Positions 12,132 through 24,242 are shown, counted from the stretch's first letter. The stretch: DNA of 64,000 nucleotides from Tenrec ecaudatus (GCF_050624435.1 NC_134531.1:253160812-253224811); one strand, 5' to 3'. A program made the numbers and translations. Notes: generated by a model from the letters alone, not told the origin.

Positions 12132-12280
12132 GAACAAAACTACTCCACCTTATTGCCTTGGCCACAATCTTACCAGAAGCAGACCACCGCGTCTTTCTTC
12201 CGTGAAGTCAGTGGGTGTGTGGAGCTGCCAACCTTCATGTTAGTCATTGAGCACAAACATTGTGGCACCGTGGTCTCTAA
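12132..12280 (-). repeat. AfroSINE-type SINE, antisense
   Basis: 'ggagctgccaaccttcatgttagtcattgagcac' matches the antisense tRNA-like head of afrotherian SINEs. Diverged. 12281-12985 beyond it is unassigned. Confidence 0.5.
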
Positions 12281-12985
12281 AAAGAGTCCTTATTGTGGAA
12301 TTAAATTTCTGGTGATTTCAGCCTGATTCTCTCATAGCAAAATGAAATGACGTGACCAAAGAAAGTCATCAGAGGGAGGAATACAAAAGCTTTTGTCAGT
12401 TTGTACAGGAACTGTGTGCATTTGTCCTATGGGATGGACCCAGAGATAATGGATAGGACAAGGGCATCTGTCTAACCACCACCAAAGAGTTATTAGTACA
12501 ATAGCGAGGAAAGGGTCTTAAAATCAAGTAAACTCTGGCTAATTCTTGAAGGGAAAGAATAAGGTGGAACGAAAAAACATAGACAAGGAGGCAGGAAGAC
12601 GTGTGGCCTCCTCAAGGACGGCAGAAGTTTGTTGAAGAATGTCCTTGAAAAGAAGGGGCCATACATAGGGAAGTCTTAAGGAAGTTCAAATGTTTGTATC
12701 CTTTACAACGTTTTAGATATTAAGACTACTTCACACGAAAATGCTTGTATTGAAGTGGAGGTTTCATCTTCTGCATAAAATCTCTGAGGTCGAATTTTCC
12801 CTTAAGAAAATAAGCAAAGCAAAAAACGAAAAACACAAATGTGAGACTGGCAATTTGAATTCTTGCATGAGTTAAGCATATGCAGCTGGTGAGGGACACG
12901 TGCTGATGGGTGAACTCTCAAAATGAGAATAAATAGCTGAAACATATATAAATAATTGGAACTTAGAAAATATAAACTTCAAATC

Positions 12986-13485
12986 TAGAAAACTTGGAAG
13001 TCATCAAAATTAAAAGGGAGCAGATCAGATGCTTTACTATGTCAAGTACAGATTCAAATACAATGGCGTCATATTCATCATCAAAAAGTATATTTCAAGA
13101 TCTATTTTGAAGTACCATGCTGTATGAAATAAGATAGTACCTATTTGCATACAAGGAAATATAATCAATACATCCAATTCTTCAAGTTTATGCATCAGCC
13201 ATGAAAGCTAGGAATGGAAAAATTGGAGAATTTTACCAATGTCTTTATCCAGAAAATGATCTAACATGCACTAAAGATGTATTGGTATTTACTGGAGTTT
13301 GGAATGAAAAGTGGGGGGAAAACAGAATTAACAGTGGTGGGAAAATATGGTGTTGGTGATAGAAATGAAGCTAGTGATCACATGATAGAATTTTGTAAGA
13401 CCAATGACTTCTTCATATCAAATACTTTTGGTGACTATACACATGAACTTTTCCAACAGAATACACAATAACCAAATTGATGACG
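12986..13485 (+). mobile_element. RTE LINE endonuclease-region fragment
   Basis: Sense RTE sequence: 'gcgtcatattcatcatcaaaaag', 'caagatctattttgaagtac', 'ggtgttggtgatagaaatgaagc..gatcacatgatagaattttg', 'aagaccaatgacttcttcatatc' correspond to the endonuclease half of the RTE ORF (the GERNENGDRMI / FCKTNDFFI-type region). Frame is open at 13277-13471 by chance survival. Dead fragment. Confidence 0.75.
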
Positions 13486-13604
13486 CCTGTGGAAAAAGAA
13501 CAGGAAAAAGCCAAACCAGCAGCTAAAACTAGGCCAGAGGTTGACTGTGGATAGATCATCAGTTGCTCGTGTGCAGGTTGAGGTTGGAGCTGATGAAAAT
13601 TAAA

Positions 13605-13841
13605 AGAAGATATAAAAATAGTGATAATTTATATTTTATCAAGAACGGATGAGCATGGGGGTGAGAGGGGAGGCAAAAATGAGTAGCTGATACCAAGGAC
13701 TCAAGTAGATAGAAGATATTTTGAAAAGGATGATGGGAACATATGTACAAATTTGCTTGACACAGTGGATGTATGGATTGTTATAAGAGTTGTAAAAGCC
13801 CCAATAAAATGACTTTAAGAAACACAAGAAAACAAAAAACG
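13605..13841 (+). mobile_element. L1 3' end fragment (tenrec-type)
   Basis: Short 5'-truncated copy ending 'ggatgtatggattgttataagag..agccccaataaaatgac' plus A-rich tail. Confidence 0.8.
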
Positions 13842-14095
13842 ATTGTGAAGATGGCATCGGAGCAGGTGGTGTTGGTTCTGTCATGCAGAGAGTCCTGGGA
13901 GTTGGAATTCAGTCAATGTCACCCCGTCCAACAACTGATACAGGATTCTACCTGGCAACCATGTCCAGCTTTGAAGGTCTAGCTGAAGCATTTGGATTTC
14001 TTTCTGCAAACAAAAGAACATTGTTTTCTTTGGAAAGAAAAGGATTATCTACCTATAGCCAGTAGTTCTGTTCCCTAATATCTTCTCTTGGTTAT
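13842..14095 (+). repeat. RTE tail then unassigned sequence
   Basis: 'gattgtgaagatggcatcggagcaggtggtg..tctgtcatgcagagagtcctgggagttggaattcag' (to ~13912) is a degraded RTE/SINE 3' tail. The remainder to 14095 is unassigned; a (gtt)n microsatellite follows at 14096-14119. Confidence 0.45.
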
Positions 14096-14159
14096 TTTGT
14101 TGTTGTTGTTGTTGTTGTTTGCTCTTGAACTTTTTTGGTGAACCTTTGAATTTTCCTTC

Positions 14160-14399
14160 TCCCCTGAGCAGCCAAAAATCCACATATACTCTTTGACAAA
14201 ACTTAACTAATACACTAATGTTCCCCACATGTCATACTACTAGCATAAACTATTGATTAATGTACATTGTGTATCTATAATGGATGCATGTTTAGAGTGG
14301 TAGGAAATTTCTTGAAGGGAGGGACTGCTTACAGGGAGAGAAGTAGCATCATGATGTGCCTGCCCCGTTCAAATCCACTACGTTCGAGGGTCAACTGTA
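14160..14399 (+). mobile_element. Tigger-like DNA transposon relic
   Basis: Ends in 'cgttcgagggtcaactg', the inverse of the 'cagttgacccttgaac' terminus, and contains 'agccaaaaatccacatatac', 'acaaaacttaactaatac' and 'cataaactattgattaa', phrases of a widespread eutherian pogo/Tigger-class MITE. Non-coding. Confidence 0.55.
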
Positions 14400-15024
14400 T
14401 AGTCCAGGTCTAAGTATATGTGATGCCTCTCAAAGATGTTTCAGTGCCCAATTTCCTAAAACCTTTGCACAGTATGATAAACGGTAATGTCTCCTGTAAG
14501 CATGGTATCTTTGGGGAAAACTAGTGTATTATGGAAATAGTCCATAGACATCAATTTTGAAAATAGGCTAGGACTATAAATAAAGATTTGGACACCAGCT
14601 GCATCCTCTGAGAGTTGAATGATTTCTATTACAGGGGAAATGATCAGAGACAAAAGGCTGGCAAAAAGAAGAGTTTGAAAATAAGCAGATGTTTTAACTG
14701 TGGAGCGTTTCAGAGAGGTCCAGAAGAGAGGAGGTTTTGACAAGATCATTGGAATTGCTGGGCAAACCACAGGGAGTTCAGGTTTTAAAAAATGAAAACT
14801 AGGTTTAAGACAATTATAAAGAGTTCATGGAAACAGCAGGTATTAACTGCTTTTTAAGAAGTTTGACACAAGAACTTGAAAGGCATGGAACATGAACTAC
14901 TGTATTGACAGTGAAATCCAGTAAAAGATTTTCTAAATAGGACAGAACTGTACAGCTTTAGGGAATCGAGTCTGAAGTCTGTTGAGTTTCTTGACTATTT
15001 GAAGAACAAAAGCTCAAAAACTTT
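14400..15024. other. Unassigned region before the full-length L1
   Basis: No family recognised. An antisense frame of 104 codons at 14456-14770 has no motif I can name. Confidence 0.4.
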
Positions 15025-15025
15025 A

Positions 15026-15578
15026 CTTCCGGGAAGATGGCGACGGAGTGACACATACCAGGGGGACTCCGCAAAATCCAGCCCAGGAGAGTTGCTTAGA
15101 GAGAAACTCAACACTGCTGGATCACAGGAGTGCATCATAAAGATAAGTAGGCACAGACCCACGGGGTTTTGAGGCGCTGGGGGCTTTGGCTTACCTCAGT
15201 GGAAGCCTGCTGGGACTTTACCTAAGTCCAGCCACTGTATCTGCCAGAGCCGGGACCATTTGGAGCCTGTAGCAGGCCTTGGTCTCAACACAGCCAAAGT
15301 TTTCCCCTGTCTGCCTCAGGGCGGAGACAGGACCTTTGAAGCTTCACCGGCAGGAATCGGGGTTCAGCTACATTGTTGCTTCTGTTTACTTCTCTGCTCT
15401 CTGTTCCCACACAGCCTAGGAAGGCTGTGCAGGGGCTTTTTCACTACACAGCCACAGCTTGCCCCGCCACCCCGTCTGAGCAGGGACTAAACCCAAACCC
15501 TCAAAGCTCCACGGGCAGGGATCAGGGTTCAGCTACATTGTGGCTCCTGTTAACATCTCTGCCCTATGACACCCCCCC

Positions 15579-15627
<49 letters not shown>

Positions 15628-16217
15628 CTCTAAGGGCTGCTCAGCGGCTTTCTTGCCACTCTTCTTGCACCTCAGCTGCGGCCTGCTGCTGGGGTTGGGG
15701 CAGGGAGTGAACCCTTGCAGCTCCACGGGCAGGGAGTGGGACTCAGCTGCATGGTTGCTTTTGCTTCCCTCGCTGCACAGTCTAAATGGTCTTACTTTTA
15801 AATTTTTCTCCTCCTCCTTTTTTCTGCCCTGTTCTCTCACACTCCACTGCTGACCTACAGAGCACTCCCTTTGCCCTAGGGAATTTACATCTGAGCCACA
15901 ACCAGCTAAATGAGCTCCACCATGCATAGATAGCCCAAGACTAGGGAAAGGCCCAACTTCCCACCAGGCAATTCCTGCCTTTGTACCTGGGGGCATAAGG
16001 CAGCTGAGCCAACAATTATCAACATGCCAAGCAATTGCAGGAACTTCAGCCCAACATCTGCAACACTGAGGCAGGCAGGCAACTGATCAGCCTTCTGGGA
16101 CACTCCCCTGATAGGGAAGCAAATGGAGGATAAAGTGGTTGGTTAATGCCATAGTAAAATCAGCTGTAGGTAGTTCGAAGAAGCATTCCTATAAGTCCCT
16201 CAGAGAGAGCCTGGAAA
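15026..16217 (+). promoter_or_regulatory. L1 5' UTR / internal promoter with three degenerate monomers
   Basis: GC-richer than its surroundings. A ~165-bp unit recurs three times, marked by 'gcttcaccggcagg' at 15341, 'agctccacgggcagg' at 15505 and again at 15719. The second spacing is longer by about the length of the (ca)n run at 15582-15626. The start 'gaagatggcgac' is the usual L1 transcription start context (YY1-type GATGG core). Confidence 0.7.
15579..15627. repeat. (CA)n microsatellite in the L1 5' UTR
   Basis: About 23 uninterrupted ca dinucleotides; accounts for the extra length of one 5'-UTR monomer. Confidence 0.95.
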
Positions 16218-17285
16218 ATGGCAGCTGATCCTTCTAAAACAACTCAACGCAAACAGCCACCAGCCCCAAGGACCTCAACGAAAAAAACAGGAGGAAAAAA
16301 AAGGCAAAGGCAGAAGATGTCCTGAACATAACAACATACATAGAAGAAGCAGACATTGAGATGCCACACAAAGAAATTTTCAGAACGATGCTTGGAGTCA
16401 TACAGGATATGAGGGAAACAATACAGAAAAAGGATGAAATGATAGAGGAGATAACTGCCACACACCAAAGGGAAATACAGGAGCTTAGGGAGGATAAACA
16501 AAAAACAGTAGCAGAATCACGGTCCTTGAGAATCCACTGGAGGAATCAGAGAACCGTATCAGTGACTTGGAGGATAGCCAAGCAGACTTTAATAAACGTG
16601 AACAAAGATCTAATAAGAGCATCAGAGAAGCTGGAGAAAACCTAAGAGCTATGTCTGATGCTATGAAGCAGAACAACATTAGAATTATTGGCTTACCGGA
16701 GGAGGACACAACAAAGAAGTCAACTGCAACAATAGCGAGATAATTCTTGGAGGAAAACTTCCCCAGTTTAATGAATGAAAACCAGGCAACCATCCAGGAG
16801 ACTGAAAGAACACCAACCAGATGAGACCCCAAGAAGAAGTCACCAAGGCACATAACAGTTAAACTATCCAACTTTGAGGAAAAGGAGAAAATCATGAGAG
16901 AAGCTAGGGGGAAACAAGCAATCACATATAAAGGTTCCCACATAAGAATATGCACAAATTTATCAGCAGAAACTATGAAAAAGAGGACAGAGTGGAGTAA
17001 CATATTCCAAAAATTGAAGGAAACAACGCAAATCCAAGAATGCTGTACCAAGGCAAATTATCGATCAAGATTGATGGAGAAGTAAAAGTCTTCACAGACA
17101 AGGAAAAACTCAAAGAGTACGTTAGAACAAATCCAGCCTTACAAAAGATCCTCGATGACTCAGTATGGGCAGAAAAACAGCACTCACCAAGCATAAATAA
17201 GAGACCCTCACATAGAAGAACCTCAGCCAGAGGGCAACAAAGAGAAAACAGACTGCAAGACAGCAATGGCTTAAGGATGGAATGA
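16218..17285 (+). pseudogene. L1 ORF1 protein gene, frameshifted
   Basis: RNA-binding chaperone of L1 particles (family knowledge). Starts at the atg at 16218 with a basic N-terminus rich in K/R, shifts frame near 16310, then a coiled coil rich in E/K (about 16330-16640, 'TIQKKDEMIEEITATHQRE'), shifts frame again, then the RRM region (around 16650-16990: 'NNIRIIGLPEEDT', 'HITVKLSNFEEKEKIMREAR') with a stop near 16741, and finally the basic C-terminal domain ('MLYQGKLSIKIDGEVK' to 'RTSARGQQRENR') ending at 17285. Expected length about 350 residues. At least three lesions; not functional. Confidence 0.88.
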
Positions 17286-17359
17286 AGTCAAGAATGATAC
17301 ACACACAACACACTAATGAGAAAGGAAAGTAGGAAAATTCCCAAAACAAAAGGTATAAA

Positions 17360-20300
17360 ATGACATCACAGAGTCCGCAGAAGGAGATACTAACCCTGAA
17401 TATCAATGACCTGAACTCAGGCATTAAAAGACTGAGCCTACCAGACTGGCTTAGAAAACACAACCCATCACTCTACTGCCTACAGGAGACAGATCTCAAG
17501 GCTACACACAAAAATAGGTTGAGAATCAAAGGTTGGAAAAGGATCTTCCAAGCAAACAGCAATACAAAAAAAGGAGGGGTTGTACTCCTAATCTTGGATA
17601 AACTCGACCTCAAAGTGCAAACCATAAAAAGAGATAAGGAGGGACACTGTATAATGCTCAAGGGAATCATAGACAATGAACAACTAAGCATTGTAAACAT
17701 ATTTTCCCCAAATGAGAGACCAGCTGAATACATCAACCAAACACCCCAAAAGATTAAAAAAGAAATCACAGACTCGACAATTATAGTTTGTGATTTCAAC
17801 ACACCACTCTATGAGAAAGATAGATCACAGGGAAAGAAACTCAACAAGGAGACCAGAGAGATAAACTCCACAATTGGACAATTTGACCTCATAGATATTT
17901 ACAGAGCTTTTCATGCAAATATAAAAAATTTCACATTCTTTTCAAGTACCCATGGCACATATTCAAAGATAGACCACATGCTGGGGCATAAGGCAAATCT
18001 ACATAAATTTAAGCACATTGAAATAATACAGACCTCTCTCTCTGACCACCATGCCATAAGACTGGAAATCAACAAAAGGAAGACAAAGAAAATAAGAGCA
18101 AATAATTGGAGAATGAATAACTCTCAACTGCAAAAGGAGTGCATAGTGGTGCAGATCAGAGACGAAATCAGGAAATTTCAAGAAACCAATGAAAATGAGA
18201 ACAAGATGTACCAAAACTTACGGGACACAGCAAAGGCAGTCATCAGAGGAAGTTTCATAGCAATACATGCACACCTGAAAAAGGAAGGGAGACTCATGAT
18301 TGATATGCTGGCACAAAATTAACAAAAACTATGGCAGAGTCAGCAGGACAATCCTACGAAAAGCAAAAGAGAATAAATTATAAAAATCAGGGCTGAGACA
18401 CAGGAGAGGGCAAATAAAAAACTATGGAAAAAATTAAGATCGCTAAAAGTTGGTTCTTTGAAAGGATAAACAGGATCGGTACACCATTGGCAAACATAAC
18501 CAAAGAAAGGAGGGAACAAATCTCAATAGCAAGAATAAGGGATGAAAGAGGGGTCATTGCAACAGACCCTAATGAAATCAAAAGGATAGTTACACAGTAC
18601 TATGAAGGATTGTACTCCAATGAATTCAACAATTTGGAAGACATGGAAAAATTCCTGGAAAAAACAATCCCTCCCTAGAATATCCTCGGTAGACATCATA
18701 GCAATAAAAGAAATAGAAATAGAAAATAGAAATAGAAAAGGTTATCAAGGGATTACCACCAAAAAAAAATCCCCTGGACCAGATGGCTACACTAGAGAAT
18801 TCTAACAAGCATTTAAGGAAGAACTAATACCAATTCTACACAAACTTTCCCAGAACATAGAAAAAGATTGCAAACTCCCAAACTCCTTCTATGAAGCTAG
18901 TATAACTGTGATACCCAAACCGGGCAAGGATCGCACAAGAATTGAGAACTACAGACCAATATCCCTAATGAACATTGATGCAAAAATCCTTAACAAAATA
19001 CTAGCCAATAGAATACAAAAGTAAATAAAACCAATAATTTACCACGACCAAGTGGGATTCATACCAGGGTGCAGGGATGGTTCAAAATACGAAAACCATT
19101 AGTATTATTTGTCACATTGACATGAAAAAGTATAAGAATCACATGATAATATCAATAGACGCAGAAAAAGCATTCGACAACATCCAACACCAATTCCTGT
19201 TTAAGACACTAGCGAAGATAGGAATGGAAGGAAAGTTCCTCAAGACAATACAAGCTATATATGAAAAACCAACAGCCAAAGTCATAGTCAAAGGAGAAAA
19301 GACTAACACAATCCCACTGAAAAAGGGGACCAGACAAGGATGCCCCTTGTCTCCACTGTTATTTAATATCGTGCTGGAGGTTTTAACTAACAGCATAAGG
19401 CAAAGAGGAGACATCAAAGGTATTCGTATGGGGAAGGAAGAGGTGAAATTATCGTTATTTGCAGATGATAAGATTTCATATATGGAAAATCCCAATGTTC
19501 CACAACGGGAGTACTGGAAGCAATAGAGGAGTTTGGCAGAGTGGCAGGATACAAGATCAACAAACAGAAGTCCATTGGACTGTTATACATATCAGATAAG
19601 ACCACAGAAGAAGAGATCAAAAAGGTGGTACCCTTCATAATAGCCAAATACAAATTGAAATATCTAGGGAAACACCTGACTGAAAAAACAAAAGATCTAT
19701 ACAAGGAAAACTATAGAACACTGTTACAAGAAACCAAGAACAACGTCAACAAATGGAAGGATATCCCATGAGCCTGGATTGGAACACTTAATATAGTTAA
19801 GATGTCAGTTCTGCCAAAAGCACTATATAAGTTTAATGCCATCCCGATACAATTACCCTCATCTTTCTTCAAAGAAATGGAAAAACTGATTACCAACTTC
19901 ATATGGAGAGGGAAGAAGCCCAGAATTAGCAGAGACTCCTCAAGAAGAAGGACACCGTGGGAGGGCTTGCTTTAACTGACTTTGGCACATACTATGCAGC
20001 CACAGTTCTCAAAACTGCATGGTATTGGTACAAATGACAGATACTCAGACCAATGGAAAAGAACTGAAAACCCAGAAATAAAAGCATCAGCATACAGACA
20101 GCTGATCTTTGATAAGGGCCCCAAAAATATCAAATGGGAAGCAGATGCCGTCTTTAACAAGTGGTACAGGGAAAAATGGATATTAACATGCAGAAAAATG
20201 AAGCAAGACTGTTATCGCACTCCATGCACAAGAATAAACTCAAGGTGGATCACAGACCTTGAAGTTAAAACTCAAACTATTAGGGCCATCAATGAGGGAA

Positions 20301-21166
20301 TTGGGACCAACTTGAGAACTTTGGCACAGGGAATACACAGGCTATTAGAAATAGGGAAGGACACAAACACAGAGGAGGCACAAATTGACAAATGGGATAT
20401 ACTGAAGATAGAACACTTGTGTTCATCAAATGAATTCACCGAGAGAGTAATAAGAGAGTTCACAGACTGGGAAAACATCTTTAGCAATGACATATCACAC
20501 AAGGGCCTTATTACTAAAATCTACAATACTCTGCTAGCTTCCAAAAAGAAAAAAACTTATATCCCACTTGAGAGGTGGGCAAAGGACTTGAATAGAAGTT
20601 TCACAGGGGCAGAAATCCGAATGGCCAACAAACATATGAGAAAATGTTCTCGATCTTTAGCCATAAGAGAAATGCAAATTAAAAGAGCAATGAGGTTCCA
20701 CCTGACACCCTCAAAGGTAGCCCAATTCAAAAAATCAGAAAGCAACAAGTGTTGGAGGGACTGTGGGGGGACAGGAACTCTCATCCACTGCTGGTGGGAC
20801 TGTAAGTACGTACAGCCACTATGGAAATCAATCTGGCGATACCTAAAACAGATGGAAATAGAGTTACCATATGACCCAGCAATCCCCCTACTGTGCATAT
20901 ACCCAGAAGAGGCAAGACCAGACATCTGTGCTCCAATGTTCATTGCGGCACAGTTCACAATTGCAAGGAGCTGGAAGCAACCCAAATTTCCATCAACTGA
21001 CGATTGGATTAAAAAACTGTGGTATATACATACAATGGAGTACTACGCATCACTAAAAAGCAGTGATGAACATATGAGGCACATAGCGGCATGGGAAGAA
21101 CTGGAGGAAATCATGCTAAGCGAAGTAAGTCAGGCACAAAAGGACAAGTACAACATGAGCCCCTGA
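17360..21166 (+). pseudogene. L1 ORF2 (endonuclease / reverse transcriptase), disrupted
   Basis: About 1,268 codons, close to human ORF2. The first 320 codons are open: an AP-type endonuclease with N14, E43, D145-F-N147, D205 and S228-D229-H230 all in place and at the same numbers as in human ORF2; residue 144 is Cys where human has Gly. Lesions follow: stop near 18320, stop near 18676, stop near 19021 ('RIQK*'), stop/frameshift near 19524, stop near 19771. The reverse transcriptase shows [10 protein letters not shown] (motif A, ~19150-19180), TRQGCPLSP (~19330) and FADD (~19462). The C-terminal part is open from 19982 and holds the CWRDCGGTGTLIHCWWDC zinc-knuckle-like block (~20750-20805). 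Inactive relic, yet the domains are well kept. Confidence 0.92.
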
Positions 21167-23768
21167 GGTAAGTATTAAAAAAAAATGCAAAAGGGTCATA
21201 GGGAAAAAACTACTATATACAAACATTTTTGGGGTGAAGACTGTATAGTATGGCAGAGATCAGATCAAAATCAAGGATGCACATGGAAGACAACTGGGGA
21301 GGAGGAGGGCAAAGGAAAATAAAAGGATGAATATAAGGAAGAAAAGGGGAGCAGAGGTATGGGGCACTAACCCACCCAAGGGGAGGGTATTGTTTATATC
21401 TCCACATGGAAAGTGGGACCAGACTTCAACCCAGTGCAGCAAGGTGTGAATGCAACTTTCTGGCGTGGAGTAGGGAAGCAGGGGAGAGATCTGGGAGGCT
21501 GGCCACAGCACCAAAATTTAACGGGATTCCTGCCTCTCCCCTGAGAAGAATTTGTTTCAAAGGATGATATTGATTCTGCAGCTCCTGGAGATGGACACAT
21601 CTGATCAGAGCACACGGGATCAGATGAAGGTGGAGGAGGAGAGAGTGGAGCACAGCCTGGCCCACCAGGCCATAAGGATGATGTTCCTGATTAGAGCAGC
21701 CAGTCCACAGAAAGGACAACATGACTGGCCCCCACTATGAGACATGATGCCCCTCAGTGACCAAGGGCTATACAGGGGACTGCACCGGAGACACAGTGCG
21801 GGAATTGCACCTGACCTGATCCCACCACACCGAGGCAAAGCACTGGGGGAGTGCAGCGGAACAGCAAGGGAATGGAGCGGCAAGGTCCCCAACAATGCTG
21901 AAAGTGGACTTTGGGGCCAGGGCGTGGTGCCCCAACAGACTCGACTGGAAAACACTCCTAAAGGCCAAGAAATGATCCTTGAACTAACTAGAAGCTTTTC
22001 TTCCTTGATGTGTTTTGTTTTGTTCTCTGTCAGTGGTTTGTTGTTGCTCTTTTGTTGTCTGGTTGTATACTGTTGCTTTGTTTCCCTCTGTCTTCTTTTT
22101 GTGCATGTTATTGTCTCCACAGGTCTGTCTAAATAAGACAGGCTGGATGAATTAACTGGAGGAAAAAAAACGGGACCGATAGTTCCGGGGCAACTTAGGA
22201 TAGGGAGAGGTTAGGGAGTGAGGAAGTGGTGTTAACAAACCCAGGGACAAGGGAACAACATGGGATCCATTGGTGGTGAAGGGGGAGTGGCAGGCCTGGT
22301 AGGGAATCATCAAGGGTAACGTTACGTAAAGAAGAGCTATAACTGTAACCCAGGTGGGGACAGAACATGATAGTGGGGCAGGAAGAAAGTCAAGGAAAAT
22401 AGAGGAAAGAGCTAAGAGGCAAAAGGTCTTTATCGAGGTCTAGACAAAGACGTGTACATGCAAATTACATATATATATATGGATGGGGAAATAGATCTGT
22501 GTGTCTATATTTATAGGTTTAGTATTAAGGTGGTGGAAGGACCTTGGGCCTCTACTCAAGCACTCCCTCAATGCATGAATACTTACTTCTATTAAATTGT
22601 CATTCAGTGATGCTCACCCTCCCGACAAAACTGCTGAAGCCAAAGTGGGTGAACAAGTAAATGTGGTGAAGAAACTGATGGTGCCCGGCTATCAAAAGAG
22701 ATAGTGCCTGGGGTCTTAAAAGCTTGAAGTTAAAAAGCGGCCATCTAGCTCAGAAGCAACAAAGCCCACATGTAAGAACAAAACAGCCTGTGTGATTGGG
22801 TGGTCCCGAAGGGATCAGTTATCAGGCATCAAAGAACTAAAAATCATATCATTAGCTGCACACCTCCATGATACGATCGCTGAGGACAAATGGGTGCATA
22901 AGCAAATGTGGCAAAGAAAGCTGATGGTGCCTGGCTATCAGAAGAGATAGTGTCTGGGGTCTTAAGGCTTGAAGGTGAACAAGCGGCCATCTAGCTCAGA
23001 AGCAACAAAGACCACATGGAGGAAGCACACCAGCCTGTGTGATCACGAGGTGCCAAAGGTATCATGTAAAAGGCATCATGAAAAAAAAAATCTTACCATA
23101 GTGAATGAAGGGGGAAGTACAGAGTGGAGACCCAAAGCCCATGTGTCGGCCACTGCAGATCCCCTCACAGAGGGGTCTAGGCGAGGAGATGAGTCAGTCA
23201 GGGTGCAATGTAGCACCAATAAAGAATACAGCTTTCTCCCAGAGCCTGGATGCTACCTCCACCCCAAGTACCATTATCTGAATTCTACCTTGCAAGTCTG
23301 GATAGAGCAGAGGTTGTACACTGGTGCATATAGGAACTGGAGGCACAGGGAATCCAGGGTGGATGATACCTTCAGGACCCGGGGTGTGAGGAGGGATACT
23401 GGGAGAGTAGAGGGTGAGTGGGTTGGAAAGAGGGAATTGCTTACAAGGATCTACATGTGACGGACACTTGATTACAAGGATCTGGGGGACGGACAACAGA
23501 AAAGGGGATGAAGGGAGACGCCGGATAGAGCAAGATATGACAAAATATCTATAAATTATCAAGGGCTCATGAGGGAGGGGGTGAGGGAGGGGCTAGCGGG
23601 GAGGGAGGGGAAAAAAGAGGACCTGATGCAAAGGGCTTAAGTGGAGAGCAAATGCTTTGAAATGATTGGGGAAAATAATGTACAGGTGTGCCTTATACAA
23701 TTGATGTATGTATATGTATGGATTGTGATAAGAGATGTATGAGCCCCTAATAAAATGTTTTTTAAAAA
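21167..23768 (+). other. Long L1 3' UTR with duplicated ~246-bp module and G-rich tract
   Basis: No coding frame of the element lies here; open frames such as 22969-23460 do not recur as open frames in the other copies. Two similar modules start at 22677 and 22923 (gatggtgcc..ggctatca..agagatagtg..ggggtcttaa, aagcggccatctagctcag, caacaaag.ccacatg). A polypurine run with many G triplets at 23571-23610 (gagggagggg type) is a good G-quadruplex candidate, as seen in 3' UTRs of other mammalian L1s. Confidence 0.8.
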
Positions 23769-24240
23769 TCTTGAAAAGCAAGGATATTGCTTTGAGGACT
23801 AAGGTGTGCCTAACCCCAGCCATGGTGTTTTCAACTCTCACAAATGCATGTGAACATTGCACATTGAATAAGGAAGATCATAAAAGAATTGATGAGTTAA
23901 AATTGTGGTGCCAGAGGAGAATATTTACAGTAGCAGGGACTGCCAAAGAATAAACACATCTCTCTTGGAAAATAGGACAAGAATGCTCCTTAGAGGCAAG
24001 AGGAAATTCATCTTCAATCCTTTGGACATATCCGGAGAGACCAGTCTCTGGAGAAGGATATCATGATTGGTAAAGTAGAGTGACAGTGAAAGAGAGAGAG
24101 GCTCTCAAAGAGATTGATTGACACAGTAGCTGCAACAATGGGTTCAAGCACAGGAACAATTGTAAGGATGGTGTAGAACTGGGCTGTTTCATTCTGTTGT
24201 GCATTGGATTGCTATGGGTCTGAACCAACATTATGGAACC
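23768..24240 (+). mobile_element. RTE LINE 3' end
   Basis: 'cttgaaaagcaaggatattgctttgaggactaaggtg', 'cacattgaataaggaagatc', 'ttgtggtgccagaggagaatatt', 'gagaccagtctctggagaaggatatcatg', then the tail 'gcattggattgctatgggtctgaacc'. 3' end of the same RTE family as at 61.3 kb. Confidence 0.82.
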
Positions 24241-24242
24241 TA

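Larger units (their letters stand above)
15026..23768 (+). mobile_element. Near-complete LINE-1 (~8.7 kb), inactive
   Basis: One almost entire element: 5' UTR (begins 'cttccgggaagatggcgacgg'), ORF1, 74-bp spacer, ORF2, and a ~2.6-kb 3' UTR with aataaa at 23749-23754 and a short A-rich end. It exceeds the 6-7 kb of human and mouse L1 because of the 3' UTR. All functional blocks of both proteins are recognisable, but each ORF carries several frameshifts or stops, so it cannot move. TSDs are unclear (aaaaactt before, aaaaatctt after, at best). It follows the unassigned block and is followed at once by an RTE tail. Confidence 0.93.

Noticed and set aside
14690-14730. Zinc-knuckle-like reading (CFNCG) suggesting a retroviral gag remnant
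   Set aside because: Only half a knuckle appears, the frame is short, and no neighbouring gag or pol text supports it.
15550-15996. 148-codon minus-strand frame with a Cys-Val repeat
   Set aside because: The repeat is the translation of the (CA)n microsatellite in the L1 5' UTR.
16485-17051. 188-codon open frame on the minus strand inside L1 ORF1
   Set aside because: It is antisense to a clear ORF1 coding region, hydrophobic by composition, and has no family motif; a shadow of the A-rich sense strand.
22969-23460. 163-codon plus-strand frame in the L1 3' UTR
   Set aside because: The same region is not open in the other L1 copies (for example 7178-7402 is much shorter and broken), and it spans a repeated non-coding module.
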